NCBI GenBank assembly: GCA_019090615.1 | Contig: JAHRVQ010000006.1 | Coordinates: forward strand, 95,624 to 159,623 | Direction of reading: 5' to 3' | Length of the DNA stretch: 64,000 bases | Source: Pseudomonadales bacterium | GTDB lineage: Bacteria; Pseudomonadota; Gammaproteobacteria; Pseudomonadales; Azotimanducaceae | Shown: positions 8,132 to 16,856 of the stretch, piece by piece | How the letters are laid out: every line of letters starts with the position of its first letter | Numbering within the stretch: position 1 is the first letter of the stretch | Notes under the pieces: generated by a model | What the model was told of the DNA's origin: nothing | What the model saw: only the letters and a program-made list of their open reading frames with translations | The model's database searches: none | Made by a program: the position numbers and the translations under genes

Positions 8132-9143
8132 GTTTTTCAATGACGGGAATTAGCCGGTCAGGCATAAGGTCTTGCAAGCAAGCCTTATGCTTTAGTGGGC
8201 ACTGACGCTTGAAGCAAGGACTACAGTCAAGATCAAGGGAAAATATATCCAGCTTTTCCGTTAGTGGCGGAGTGAATGCGGCTGACGTTGAACCATATAT
8301 CACCGTTGTAGCGCAACCCACTGCCGCCGCAATATGCATCAAGCCGGAATCATTTGAAACCACTAATTGGCATACACTGAGCAAGTCAATGACATCTAAT
8401 AAACTGGTCTGCGCGGTAAAATCAACACAACGCGGGTGGCTAGCAAGCTTCAGCAAAGACTTAATCTGTTGTGCCGTTTTTTGATCATTCGGTCCGCCGA
8501 AGATCCAGACCTGCATACCTCGCTCAATCGCTAGATCAGCGAGGCGAGCATAATGCGCCTCTGGCCATTTTTTTGCATCGCCGAATTCTGCGCCTGGGCA
8601 AATTGCTAACACCGGCATTGCCTGTTTCAGGTTGAATTTTTCTAACAGTTTTTGCAAATTATTCTGATTAACAGTTAACTGAGGATAGGGCGCTGGCACA
8701 GGCGTCTCGCCAATATCTGTACCAAGCGCTACAAACCGATCTATCATCCGCGGCATCTGGCGCTTGTTTAGCATACGCATATCATTCAGCAAAAAATAAC
8801 GGAACTCGCCGCGGAAACCTGTTCGTAACGGAATATTAGCGAACATAGGCACCAACGCTGATTTTAACGAGTTGGGCAAAATAATGGCCTGTTGATAAGC
8901 ATTTGGCTTGAGTCCCTCGGCAAATGATTTACGCTTACCAAGCTTAAGTTCGCCATGACCAAAGTCAAACCGAATGCCGCGATTAATCTCAGGCATACGT
9001 TGTACCAAAGACAAGGTCGCAGCGGGTGCCAGCACATCAATCGTCCGGTCAGGGTACCTGGCGCGCAACTGTATATACAGGCTCTGCGCCATGACCATAT
9101 CCCCCACCCAGGAGGGGCTTACGATTAGAATTCCATCTTGCAT
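8115..9143 (-). CDS. waaF: LPS heptosyltransferase II (WaaF)
   Basis: A GT9-family enzyme of 342 residues, the usual length. It opens ILIVSPSWVGDMVMAQSLY with the WVGDMVM stretch typical of WaaF. Later come AICPGAEFGDAKKWP, IFGGPNDQ and the donor-binding segment VVSNDSGLMHIAAAVGCATTVIYGST, then the C-terminal cysteine cluster CSPCFKRQCPLKHKACL. It adds heptose II to heptose I. It is the first gene of the LPS run after ilvE (100-bp gap) and overlaps waaC. Confidence 0.95.
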   Translation of the reverse strand: MQDGILIVSPSWVGDMVMAQSLYIQLRARYPDRTIDVLAPAATLSLVQRMPEINRGIRFDFGHGELKLGKRKSFAEGLKPNAYQQAIILPNSLKSALVPMFANIPLRTGFRGEFRYFLLNDMRMLNKRQMPRMIDRFVALGTDIGETPVPAPYPQLTVNQNNLQKLLEKFNLKQAMPVLAICPGAEFGDAKKWPEAHYARLADLAIERGMQVWIFGGPNDQKTAQQIKSLLKLASHPRCVDFTAQTSLLDVIDLLSVCQLVVSNDSGLMHIAAAVGCATTVIYGSTSAAFTPPLTEKLDIFSLDLDCSPCFKRQCPLKHKACLQDLMPDRLIPVIEKHGHIS

Positions 9144-9243
9144 TTTATTTTAACCGCAGAGTATTCTGTATATATGTTACACCTGCATTAATCGCATCAA
9201 GGCTTTAGCCGTACTATTTTTAGGCCGGCCAGCAAAACCTGAA

Positions 9244-10176
9244 CTACCAGACTACAGGCGTTGACCAGTCAGGGTATTCTGTACGCTTATGCATAACTTG
9301 ATCAAAATACATTGTTTGTAATTTTTTAGTGATAGGGCCCATCGCCCCGGTACCGATTTTTCGCCCGTCTAGTTCCCGAATGGGTAAAACTTCCGCCGCA
9401 GTACCGGTGAAAAAAGCTTCATCAGCTACATAAACTTCGTCGCGAGTAATACGCCGCTCGACCAGTTCAAGACCTAACTCGTTGGCGAAACTAAAAATTG
9501 TTGCCCGAGTAATGCCTTCAAGACAGGAAGTCAATTCTGGTGTAACCAGCTTGCCATTTTTAACCAGAAAAATATTTTCGCCGCTACCTTCAGCAACATA
9601 ACCTTCATTATCCAGTAACAAGGCTTCTTCACAGCCACTTTCTAACGCTTCTCTTAAGGCCATCATCGAGTTGATATAGTTGCCGTTTGCCTTAGCCTTG
9701 CACATGGTGATATTGACATGATGCCGCGTATAAGACGAGGTCCTTACCTTGATACCATCGGTTTTAGCTTCTTCTGTCATATACACCGGCCACTCCCAGG
9801 CGGCAATCATACAGTGCACGGACAACCCCTCAGCGCGCAAGCCCATGCCTTCTGAACCCAGAAAACACATTGGCCTGAGATAAGCTTCTTTTAACTTATT
9901 TTCCCTGATAACCTGTTGCTGAGCGGCATTTAATTCATCTTTGGAAAAAGGTATTTCCATGCGGAGAATATGCGCTGATTGAAACAGCCGATCGGTATGA
10001 TCATGCAGCCTGAAAATAACCGGGCCATTATCTGTAGCATAGGCACGCACGCCTTCGAAAACACCCAGACCATAGTGGAATGTATGGGTCAGAACATGTA
10101 CCTTTGCTTCTCTCCACGGCACCAGCTCACCATCAAACCAAATAACGCCATCTCTATCGGCTAGTGACTCCGCCAT
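9244..10176 (-). CDS. ilvE: Branched-chain amino acid aminotransferase
   Basis: A 310-residue class IV PLP aminotransferase. It shows the opening VIWFDGELVPWREAKVHVLTH, THTFHYGLGVFEGVRAY, the PLP lysine in CKAKANGNY, and the fold-type IV signature EALLLDNEGYVAEGSGENIF. It catalyses the last step of valine, leucine and isoleucine synthesis with glutamate as donor. It starts at ATG 10176. Placement between glnE and waaF matches the order I recall from Pseudomonas. ilvD lies about 6.7 kb away on the other strand, so the two are not in one operon. Confidence 0.95.
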   Translation of the reverse strand: MAESLADRDGVIWFDGELVPWREAKVHVLTHTFHYGLGVFEGVRAYATDNGPVIFRLHDHTDRLFQSAHILRMEIPFSKDELNAAQQQVIRENKLKEAYLRPMCFLGSEGMGLRAEGLSVHCMIAAWEWPVYMTEEAKTDGIKVRTSSYTRHHVNITMCKAKANGNYINSMMALREALESGCEEALLLDNEGYVAEGSGENIFLVKNGKLVTPELTSCLEGITRATIFSFANELGLELVERRITRDEVYVADEAFFTGTAAEVLPIRELDGRKIGTGAMGPITKKLQTMYFDQVMHKRTEYPDWSTPVVW

Positions 10177-10351
10177 AATTCATCTACCTAGTTTCAATTT
10201 TTAATCACGTACCTATATCTGCTCTTACAACCCAGTTACCAGTAATACCGACGGGCCATTATCGCAGGAATAGAATTTTGACCGCACATCTTACACCCAC
10301 ATGGCATAATTTGATAACACTCCGTTGTAGCAGTGTAAATGTTTCAGCCGC

Positions 10352-13336
10352 TCACCCATGCTGCCCATCTATTGACAGATAATGCTGATAGATTTTCACC
10401 ACATTTTGCTGATGTAGCGCCAATTGATTTAACAATTCTACTGAATCAATTTTGCCACCCAACCAGAAATAATGCCCCGCCGAACGGAAGGCCACATAAG
10501 CCTCGATAAGAATTTCAGCCGCGGCTTCTGGCAAAATTGCCTGCGCCGCCAGGGCTTCAATCTGGCTAATATTATCAGTCCTGTCAGACAGGCCTGGGTG
10601 ATCACTGCAATGGGTAAGAATCAAATATTGAACCAAAAATTCGATATCTATCATGCCACCAACATCCTGCTTTAAATCAAGCGCTTGCACACGGGATATA
10701 ATGGCTTGTCGTGCGCTATTTTGTTGCCCCCGATCTTGTTTAACGCGGTCTTGGTTAGCGCCATCTAGCACTGCACCGCCGTCCTGCTTTGAACGACTGA
10801 GTCGGGCCAACTGGGCCTCGCGCATTTTCAAACGCATCCCAGCTACATCCTGTTTAAGACCTGGTTTATCCCGCTTACTAGCAAGAATGCGCGCCCGAAA
10901 TTCGCTAAACCGTGCTGCAAAACTTCTGTTGCCAGCGACAAACCGCGCTCTTACCAGGGCCTGAATTTCCCAGGTCCAGGCCGACTTACCCAAATAACGC
11001 TCAAAAGCATTAAAAGTACCTACCAGAGGACCTTTATTACCATCAGGCCGCAAGCGTAAATCAACCTCATATAAACCCCCAAAGCGCGTAAAACTGGACA
11101 AAATATGCACAATCCGCTGCCCCAGACGGGAGAAAAACACATTATTCGGCACAATTTTTTTGCCCGAGGTTTGACCCTGAATATCCGCATCATGCATAAA
11201 GACCACATCCAGATCTGAACCATAGGCCAATTCCAGACCGCCTAACTTCCCATAGGCGACAACCACAAAACACCTGCCCTGTTTCTGTCCATGGCGATCA
11301 CAGGGTTCACCATGTCGACCGATCAAATACTCAAACGCCAGCTCGGTTGCTATATCAAGAATAATTTCAGCAAGCATACTGAGGTTATCTGAGGCCTGCA
11401 TTAGGGGAATTAAATCCAGCAATTCAAGACTTGCAACCCGTAGTACCACGCCATGCTTAAATCGCCGCAGGGCATCCATCTTGCCTTCCAGGTCATTGTC
11501 ATCATATTGAATTAATTGCTCGTCAATTTCCGCTCTTAACGCCGTCGAATTAAATTTAGCAGGCTGAGTTTCCTGCTCGCTCAACTCATACATCAATACT
11601 GGATATTCAGCAATACGGGCCGCCACCCAGGGACTCAGGGAACACAACTGCACCAGTCTGAGCATGGCTGCTCGGTTTTCAAGTAGATAGGCCGCATAAG
11701 TGCTGCGTCGAACAATGGCGTATAAAATCGGCAGCAGCCGATCCAGACTATCATCGGCTGACGCCTGCTGAGCACAAAGGCTTAATAATATTGGCAGCAG
11801 CTGATTAAAGCGATCCAGAGCAATTTGCTGACTATCTTCAATAGCCAACTTAAACGCAGCCAGCAGGCAAATAATCCTGTCAGTATCAACAAAGCCATTT
11901 TGCGCCAAATGCTCGGCCGCCGCAGATGAATCGAGTTCGCGCCAAAGATCAAGCCAGATTAACTGGCTGCCGCTAAGGGTTGACGATGGGCCACTATTGG
12001 AATCAACGATGCTGGCAAAACAATGACTCACCTGGTTTCGATACTGATCCAGTGTTTGCAGATACGACGCATAAGAATCAAACCCCATGCCATGGGCCAA
12101 TCTTTGTTCTGCCAATGGCGTGGCAGGTAATTCCTGCGTCTGTTGATCCTTCTCCGCCTGAATTACATGTTCAGTATTCCTAAGAAATATATACGCATCC
12201 CGTAATGCTGCGCCATCTAACTCAGGTAAAAAGCCTGCCTCTACCAACGCCTGCAATGCGCTAAACAGCCTTCTTTGCTGTAATTTGGGTTTATTACCCC
12301 CCCAGACTAGCTGTTGCATCTGAACCACAAACTCAATTTCACGAATGCCGCCCGGGCCCATTTTTATGTCGTTCTCTAGTTGTTTCTGCAATACTTCTTT
12401 ATCAATCAGAAGTTTCATATCCCGTAACGACTGTACCGCTCCATAGTCCAGATGGCGTCGATATATAAAAGGTTTCAACCAGCTAAGAAAATCCTTGCCT
12501 AGTGCGGTATCACCTGCTGCTGCTCGGGCCTTGATAAAGGCATATCGTTCCCAGTCCCGGCCCTGCTCTAGATAATATTTTTCCGTCGCATTGCGGTTAA
12601 GAATCAACGCGCCACTTTCGCCATAGGGCCGTAATCGCATATCAACCCGAAAAACCATTCCCGTCGCCAACCTTGCATCTAACGATTTAATGACTTGCTG
12701 CGCAAGACGAATAAAAAACTCCTGATTTGAAAGTCCAGAATCACCATCCACCTGACCTGATTCACCATATAAAAAAATCAAATCAATATCAGATGAAACA
12801 TTCAACTCAACCGCCCCGAGCTTACCCAAAGCCAACACACATAAACGCTGTAACTCACCGCTTACCGAACGTGGCCGCCCAAATCGAAGTTCATTTTTTT
12901 TTGAATGGAACGCCACCGCAGCCTCAATACAGCTGTCAGCAAGTAAAGATAAGTCTGCGGTAGTTTGCTCTAAACTGGCTCGGCGGGTCAAATCACGAAA
13001 TACAATACGGGCCATTTCACGCTGTCTTATCTGTCGCAGCCGGGCATCAAAAACGTCCTCTGGCAACAGTTCAGCACTATCTGCCTGGGTAATCTTGATA
13101 ATTAAATTATGACACTTGTATTCAATCAATAAATCGCCACTATGCAGCAATTCAGAGAACCGTTCTATGGATTGAATGTAGTTATAAAAAAAATCACTTA
13201 AGGCACAAACTGTAACAATCTCAGTGTACAATTGAGACCCCACTAACTTGTCCTTCAGCACGCTTTGCTGCGACCCCTCAAGCAAACTCTCAAGTACAGT
13301 GGAAACACGTTCGATTTGTTGTTGTAATTCCTGCAT
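10352..13336 (-). CDS. glnE: Glutamine synthetase adenylyltransferase/deadenylase GlnE
   Basis: A 994-residue bifunctional enzyme that adenylylates and deadenylylates glutamine synthetase in response to PII. The N-terminal half has LCVLALGKLGAVELNVSSDIDLIFLY and the C-terminal half VVAYGKLGGLELAYGSDLDVVFMHD, the two duplicated nucleotidyltransferase sites with paired aspartates. The GPGGIREIEF and VGGMIDIEF motifs are also present in the two halves. It starts at ATG 13336, five bases after the ATPase gene ends, so the two are probably co-transcribed. Between MREAQ and LDLKQD there are some 45 residues rich in Q, D and R where the family, as I recall it, has about 10-15; see the finding. Confidence 0.96.
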   Translation of the reverse strand: MQELQQQIERVSTVLESLLEGSQQSVLKDKLVGSQLYTEIVTVCALSDFFYNYIQSIERFSELLHSGDLLIEYKCHNLIIKITQADSAELLPEDVFDARLRQIRQREMARIVFRDLTRRASLEQTTADLSLLADSCIEAAVAFHSKKNELRFGRPRSVSGELQRLCVLALGKLGAVELNVSSDIDLIFLYGESGQVDGDSGLSNQEFFIRLAQQVIKSLDARLATGMVFRVDMRLRPYGESGALILNRNATEKYYLEQGRDWERYAFIKARAAAGDTALGKDFLSWLKPFIYRRHLDYGAVQSLRDMKLLIDKEVLQKQLENDIKMGPGGIREIEFVVQMQQLVWGGNKPKLQQRRLFSALQALVEAGFLPELDGAALRDAYIFLRNTEHVIQAEKDQQTQELPATPLAEQRLAHGMGFDSYASYLQTLDQYRNQVSHCFASIVDSNSGPSSTLSGSQLIWLDLWRELDSSAAAEHLAQNGFVDTDRIICLLAAFKLAIEDSQQIALDRFNQLLPILLSLCAQQASADDSLDRLLPILYAIVRRSTYAAYLLENRAAMLRLVQLCSLSPWVAARIAEYPVLMYELSEQETQPAKFNSTALRAEIDEQLIQYDDNDLEGKMDALRRFKHGVVLRVASLELLDLIPLMQASDNLSMLAEIILDIATELAFEYLIGRHGEPCDRHGQKQGRCFVVVAYGKLGGLELAYGSDLDVVFMHDADIQGQTSGKKIVPNNVFFSRLGQRIVHILSSFTRFGGLYEVDLRLRPDGNKGPLVGTFNAFERYLGKSAWTWEIQALVRARFVAGNRSFAARFSEFRARILASKRDKPGLKQDVAGMRLKMREAQLARLSRSKQDGGAVLDGANQDRVKQDRGQQNSARQAIISRVQALDLKQDVGGMIDIEFLVQYLILTHCSDHPGLSDRTDNISQIEALAAQAILPEAAAEILIEAYVAFRSAGHYFWLGGKIDSVELLNQLALHQQNVVKIYQHYLSIDGQHG

Positions 13337-13340
13337 AAAA

Positions 13341-15131
13341 TTATTCTGTACCAGAAAAAGGCGCGACCCGCAGCACTTCTGCCACGGTTGTCCTACCGGC
13401 AGCCACTTTTAAAGCACCACTTAAGCGAAGTGTTTTCATACCTTCTTTCATAGCAGTTAATCGAAGCTTGCCAATTTCAACATCACTTGCAACATGGCCC
13501 TTAACCTTGTCGGTTAGCGGCAATAACTCATAAATACCTTCCCGCCCACGATAACCAGTATCACGACATTCCAAACAGCCAACTGGATGATACATCACTC
13601 GGGGTAGATGCATTTTCCACGGTGTAGTCAACATTTGCCAGCCCTGTTTATCCACTTCACCTTCTGCCTTACATTCAGGGCATAAAGTCCTTACCAGCCG
13701 TTGCGCCATAACACCCAACAAAGTTGCTTTTATCAGATACGGCGCAATACCTAACTCCAACAACCTTGTAACAGCGGAGGGGGCATCATTGGTATGTAAT
13801 GTTGAAATCACCAAATGCCCCGTTAACGCGGCCTGAATGGCCATCTCAGCGGTTTCCAAATCTCGAATCTCGCCCACCATAATAATATCGGGGTCCTGCC
13901 TTAAGAGCGCCCTTACCCCATCAGCAAAATTCAGTTCAATATTCTGTTGCACCTGCATTTGATTAAAACTCGGCTCTACCATTTCTATAGGATCTTCAAT
14001 GGTACATACATTGACCTCTTCTGTGGCCATATGTTTCAAACTGGTATATAAGGTTGTGGTCTTACCTGAACCGGTAGGACCTGTCACCAAAACAATGCCG
14101 TTAGGGTTGCCGACCATATCCTCCCAACGGTTATAATCTTCGTTGGCCAGGCCTAATTGACTAAAAGTTTTCAATAATATTTCGGGGTCAAATATTCGCA
14201 TCACCAGCTTTTCACCAAAAGCGGTGGGCAAGGTTGAAAGCCTGAGTTCAATTTCATGTGCATCCTGGGTTTTAGTCTTTAGGCGTCCATCCTGAGGCCG
14301 CCTTTTTTCTGCAACATCCATCCGACCCAGGGTTTTTATGCGACTGACAACAGCCGTCATCACCGGCGCAGGCAATTGATAAACCAGATGTAAAACGCCA
14401 TCAATGCGAAACCTTACTCGTCCTTTTTCACGCCTGGGCTCAAGGTGGATATCACTGGCGCGTTGGTTAAAGGCATAACTGAGGAGCCAATCAACAATAT
14501 TAACTACATGCGCATCATTGGCCTCCATGGAGTCAACTTGGCCAAGTTCAAGCATCTGCTCCAAATTTGACAGAGAATAAGCCCCAGAACCCTGCGCATT
14601 AGCCTGACTGACAGATTTCGCCATGCTATAAAATTCTGTCGTATACTGACGAATATCGGCAGGGTTTGAGATCACACGGGTAATGATCTTGCCTGGCTGA
14701 GACTGCTCGATAGTTGCTTCCCAACCAGACACATGAGGCTCGGCACTGGTAATCACTATTTCATCATCTTTTACTTCCAATGCCAGCAACTGATGCAATT
14801 TGGCAAATTCGTAGGACATAATTTTGGTGATAATTTGCGAATCAATATTCAGCGGGTCAATCCGATGGTAGGGCTGGCCAGATTTATCACATAACCATAA
14901 CGTCAAGGCTTCAAGATCGAGGACCCCGGTTGCATTTTTTTGATCTTGCAGGCCGTCTTCTGCGATCAGCTCTAATGGATGCCAGGCAAGTTGATCTTTT
15001 TTGCGAATCTTAAGGCTAAGCAAATCTGCATCATGGTTCGATATCCTGCCTTCTGCCAATAGATCATTCACCAGCGTGCGGAAGTTAAGAGAAATATCCG
15101 GCCTATTGACACCCATAACCTGTGAACCCAT
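13341..15131 (-). CDS. GspE/PilB-family secretion or pilus ATPase
   Basis: A hexameric type II secretion/type IV pilus ATPase of about 596 residues. The N-terminal part (to about 170) resembles the GspE/PilB N-domain. The core has an arginine-rich region RASDIHLEPR, Walker A GPTGSGKTTTLY, the Asp box, Walker B LLRQDPDIIMVGEIRD and the His box TGHLVISTLHTNDA. Four cysteines (CPEC...CLEC) form the zinc finger before GREGIYELLPL. The frame opens at GTG 15137, but AGGAGG lies at the right distance from ATG 15131 and would overlap the GTG, so ATG is chosen. No other gsp or pil genes are nearby, so whether it powers secretion, a pilus or something else cannot be told. It precedes glnE by five bases. 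Confidence 0.88.
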   Translation of the reverse strand: MGSQVMGVNRPDISLNFRTLVNDLLAEGRISNHDADLLSLKIRKKDQLAWHPLELIAEDGLQDQKNATGVLDLEALTLWLCDKSGQPYHRIDPLNIDSQIITKIMSYEFAKLHQLLALEVKDDEIVITSAEPHVSGWEATIEQSQPGKIITRVISNPADIRQYTTEFYSMAKSVSQANAQGSGAYSLSNLEQMLELGQVDSMEANDAHVVNIVDWLLSYAFNQRASDIHLEPRREKGRVRFRIDGVLHLVYQLPAPVMTAVVSRIKTLGRMDVAEKRRPQDGRLKTKTQDAHEIELRLSTLPTAFGEKLVMRIFDPEILLKTFSQLGLANEDYNRWEDMVGNPNGIVLVTGPTGSGKTTTLYTSLKHMATEEVNVCTIEDPIEMVEPSFNQMQVQQNIELNFADGVRALLRQDPDIIMVGEIRDLETAEMAIQAALTGHLVISTLHTNDAPSAVTRLLELGIAPYLIKATLLGVMAQRLVRTLCPECKAEGEVDKQGWQMLTTPWKMHLPRVMYHPVGCLECRDTGYRGREGIYELLPLTDKVKGHVASDVEIGKLRLTAMKEGMKTLRLSGALKVAAGRTTVAEVLRVAPFSGTE

Positions 15132-15134
15132 GCT

Positions 15135-15142
15135 CACCTCCT
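15135..15142 (-). promoter_or_regulatory. Strong ribosome binding site AGGAGGTG
   Basis: On the minus strand AGGAGGTG stands just before GCATG. It is well spaced for ATG 15131 and too close for the in-frame GTG at 15137, which it includes. Confidence 0.65.
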
Positions 15143-15458
15143 ACGCCATAGGTGCCTATAAACTGACCTGTTAACATTATTTTACCTGCGTTTATTTTAA
15201 CCGCCATTAAATTAGCCACCTTTTTTCTAGACGCCTGTAAGCTAGTCATGTGTATCTAGTCGCTGCGGCTTCAGAGATTTGATTTCCACCAGCCGCCAAT
15301 GGAGCAAGCCACTTAAATCATAGCCCGCCTTAACCCTGGCGATATTTATTTATGAACGATTTTCTACTTTATCAGCTGGCTAGCAAAGTACTATCTCAAC
15401 TTGCGCCAACTATTGCTATAATTCTCTCCGCAATTCACCAACACCTCTGCAGCCGCTG
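15143..15458. other. Divergent intergenic region between the GspE-like gene and argA
   Basis: About 316 bases between two divergent genes. The right end carries a good extended -10 for argA. I saw no recognisable ArgR operator, riboswitch, RNA gene or small ORF in the rest, which is A/T-rich near 15180-15215. Confidence 0.6.
15414..15422 (+). promoter_or_regulatory. Extended -10 promoter for argA
   Basis: TGCTATAAT is a perfect TATAAT preceded by the TGn extension. No good -35 stands 16-18 bases upstream, which fits an extended -10 promoter. It predicts a start of transcription near 15429, giving a leader of about 30 bases before ATG 15459. Confidence 0.6.
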
Positions 15459-16751
15459 ATGAACGACAATTATCAACATGTAAAATGGTTTCGCGACTCG
15501 TCACCTTATATCAATGCCCATCGCGGCAAGATATTTGTAATCTATATTAGCGGCGATGCAATCGAGCACCATAACTTCGCCAATATTATCGCCGACATCG
15601 TGTTGTTGAACTCACTCGGCGTCAAACTCATTCTGGTTCACGGCGCAACCCCACAAATTAATACCTACCTCGCTGACCAATCAATCAAGTATACCAACCT
15701 GTCAGAGGTACGTATTACCAGCCCAGAAATTCTTCCGGCCGTGTTACAGGTTATCGGTAAAATAAAAATCGATCTGGAAGCTGCCCTGTCAAAAGGCGTG
15801 ATCAACGCGCCACTGCATGCAGCCGATATCAACGTTAGCTCCGGCAACTATATTAAAGCCAAACCACTCGGCATTATCGAAGGCGTAGATTTCCATAACA
15901 CCGGCACCGTGCGCAAAGTAAATACCCAGCTAATGCGCAAACAACTGGAACAACAGGCGGTAATACTGATCTCACCCACCGGCTATTCCCCTTCTGGCGA
16001 AATTTTCAATATAGTCTCTGGCGAGGTCGCCTGCGAGGTCGCCTGTGCTATCAAAGCCGACAAGCTGATTTTATTCGGCGCCAACAAAGGTATTTTTGAC
16101 CAGCAAAGCCAGCTGATCAATGAACTTCAGGTTACTGACATCAACCCCGCTGGTTTAAGCCCGGTAGACCCTCTGATATTCGCCCGCAGAGCGTGTTTAA
16201 GCGGTGTCGCACGCAGCCATTTAATCAGTTTCAGCCAGGATGGCGCACTGCTCGAAGAACTATTTACCCGCGATGGCGCAGGTACTCAGGTAAGCCAGTT
16301 GAGTTACGAACAAATACGCATAGCAAATGTCGACGACGTGGCCGGCATTATTGAGCTGATTCAGCCATTGGAGCAACAGGGTGTGCTGGTGAAACGCTCC
16401 AGAGAATTGATCGAATCAGAAATCAGTCAATTCGTGGTCATTGAGCGGGACGGTATGATTATTAGTTGTGGCGCATTATATCCTTTTGAGCGCCAGGCAG
16501 AACTTGCCTGTCTCGCTACCCATCCTGACTATAGACATAAAAAGCGCGGCGATAAAATCCTCAGGGCACTCGAACAAAAAGCCAAACAACTCGCTTTGCA
16601 GCGGCTGTTTGTGCTGACAACCCATACTGCGCACTGGTTTACGGAACGTGGCTTCAAACAATCAGACCTGGCACAGCTTCCCGAAAGCCGCGTATCCCTT
16701 TACAATTACCAAAGAAATTCCAAGCTTTTTATCAAACCGCTGACAGAATAA
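15459..16751 (+). CDS. argA: N-acetylglutamate synthase ArgA
   Basis: A 430-residue fused amino-acid-kinase/GNAT enzyme that makes N-acetylglutamate, the first step of arginine synthesis. It opens with WFRDSSPYINAHRGKIFV and LGVKLILVHGATPQI, the classical ArgA N-terminus. The kinase-like domain runs to about residue 285, and the GNAT domain has ELACLATHPDYRHKKRGDKIL. ATG 15459 lies downstream of an extended -10. A 12-bp direct duplication at 16023-16046 gives EVACEVAC in the kinase-like domain. It is followed after 105 bases by ilvD on the same strand. Confidence 0.95.
   Translation: MNDNYQHVKWFRDSSPYINAHRGKIFVIYISGDAIEHHNFANIIADIVLLNSLGVKLILVHGATPQINTYLADQSIKYTNLSEVRITSPEILPAVLQVIGKIKIDLEAALSKGVINAPLHAADINVSSGNYIKAKPLGIIEGVDFHNTGTVRKVNTQLMRKQLEQQAVILISPTGYSPSGEIFNIVSGEVACEVACAIKADKLILFGANKGIFDQQSQLINELQVTDINPAGLSPVDPLIFARRACLSGVARSHLISFSQDGALLEELFTRDGAGTQVSQLSYEQIRIANVDDVAGIIELIQPLEQQGVLVKRSRELIESEISQFVVIERDGMIISCGALYPFERQAELACLATHPDYRHKKRGDKILRALEQKAKQLALQRLFVLTTHTAHWFTERGFKQSDLAQLPESRVSLYNYQRNSKLFIKPLTE
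16023..16046 (+). repeat. 12-bp tandem duplication inside argA
   Basis: GAGGTCGCCTGC is followed by GAGGTCGCCTGT. It encodes EVAC twice in frame, just before AIKADKLILF. Confidence 0.85.
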
Positions 16752-16856
16752 ACAGCCTCAATTAACATTATTTTACGCATGCCCAGAGCCAACTTGCGTA
16801 ACAGGCACCACACTTAGGTAATCGCTGCTCCGATTATCGAACCACAGGAGTTAACC

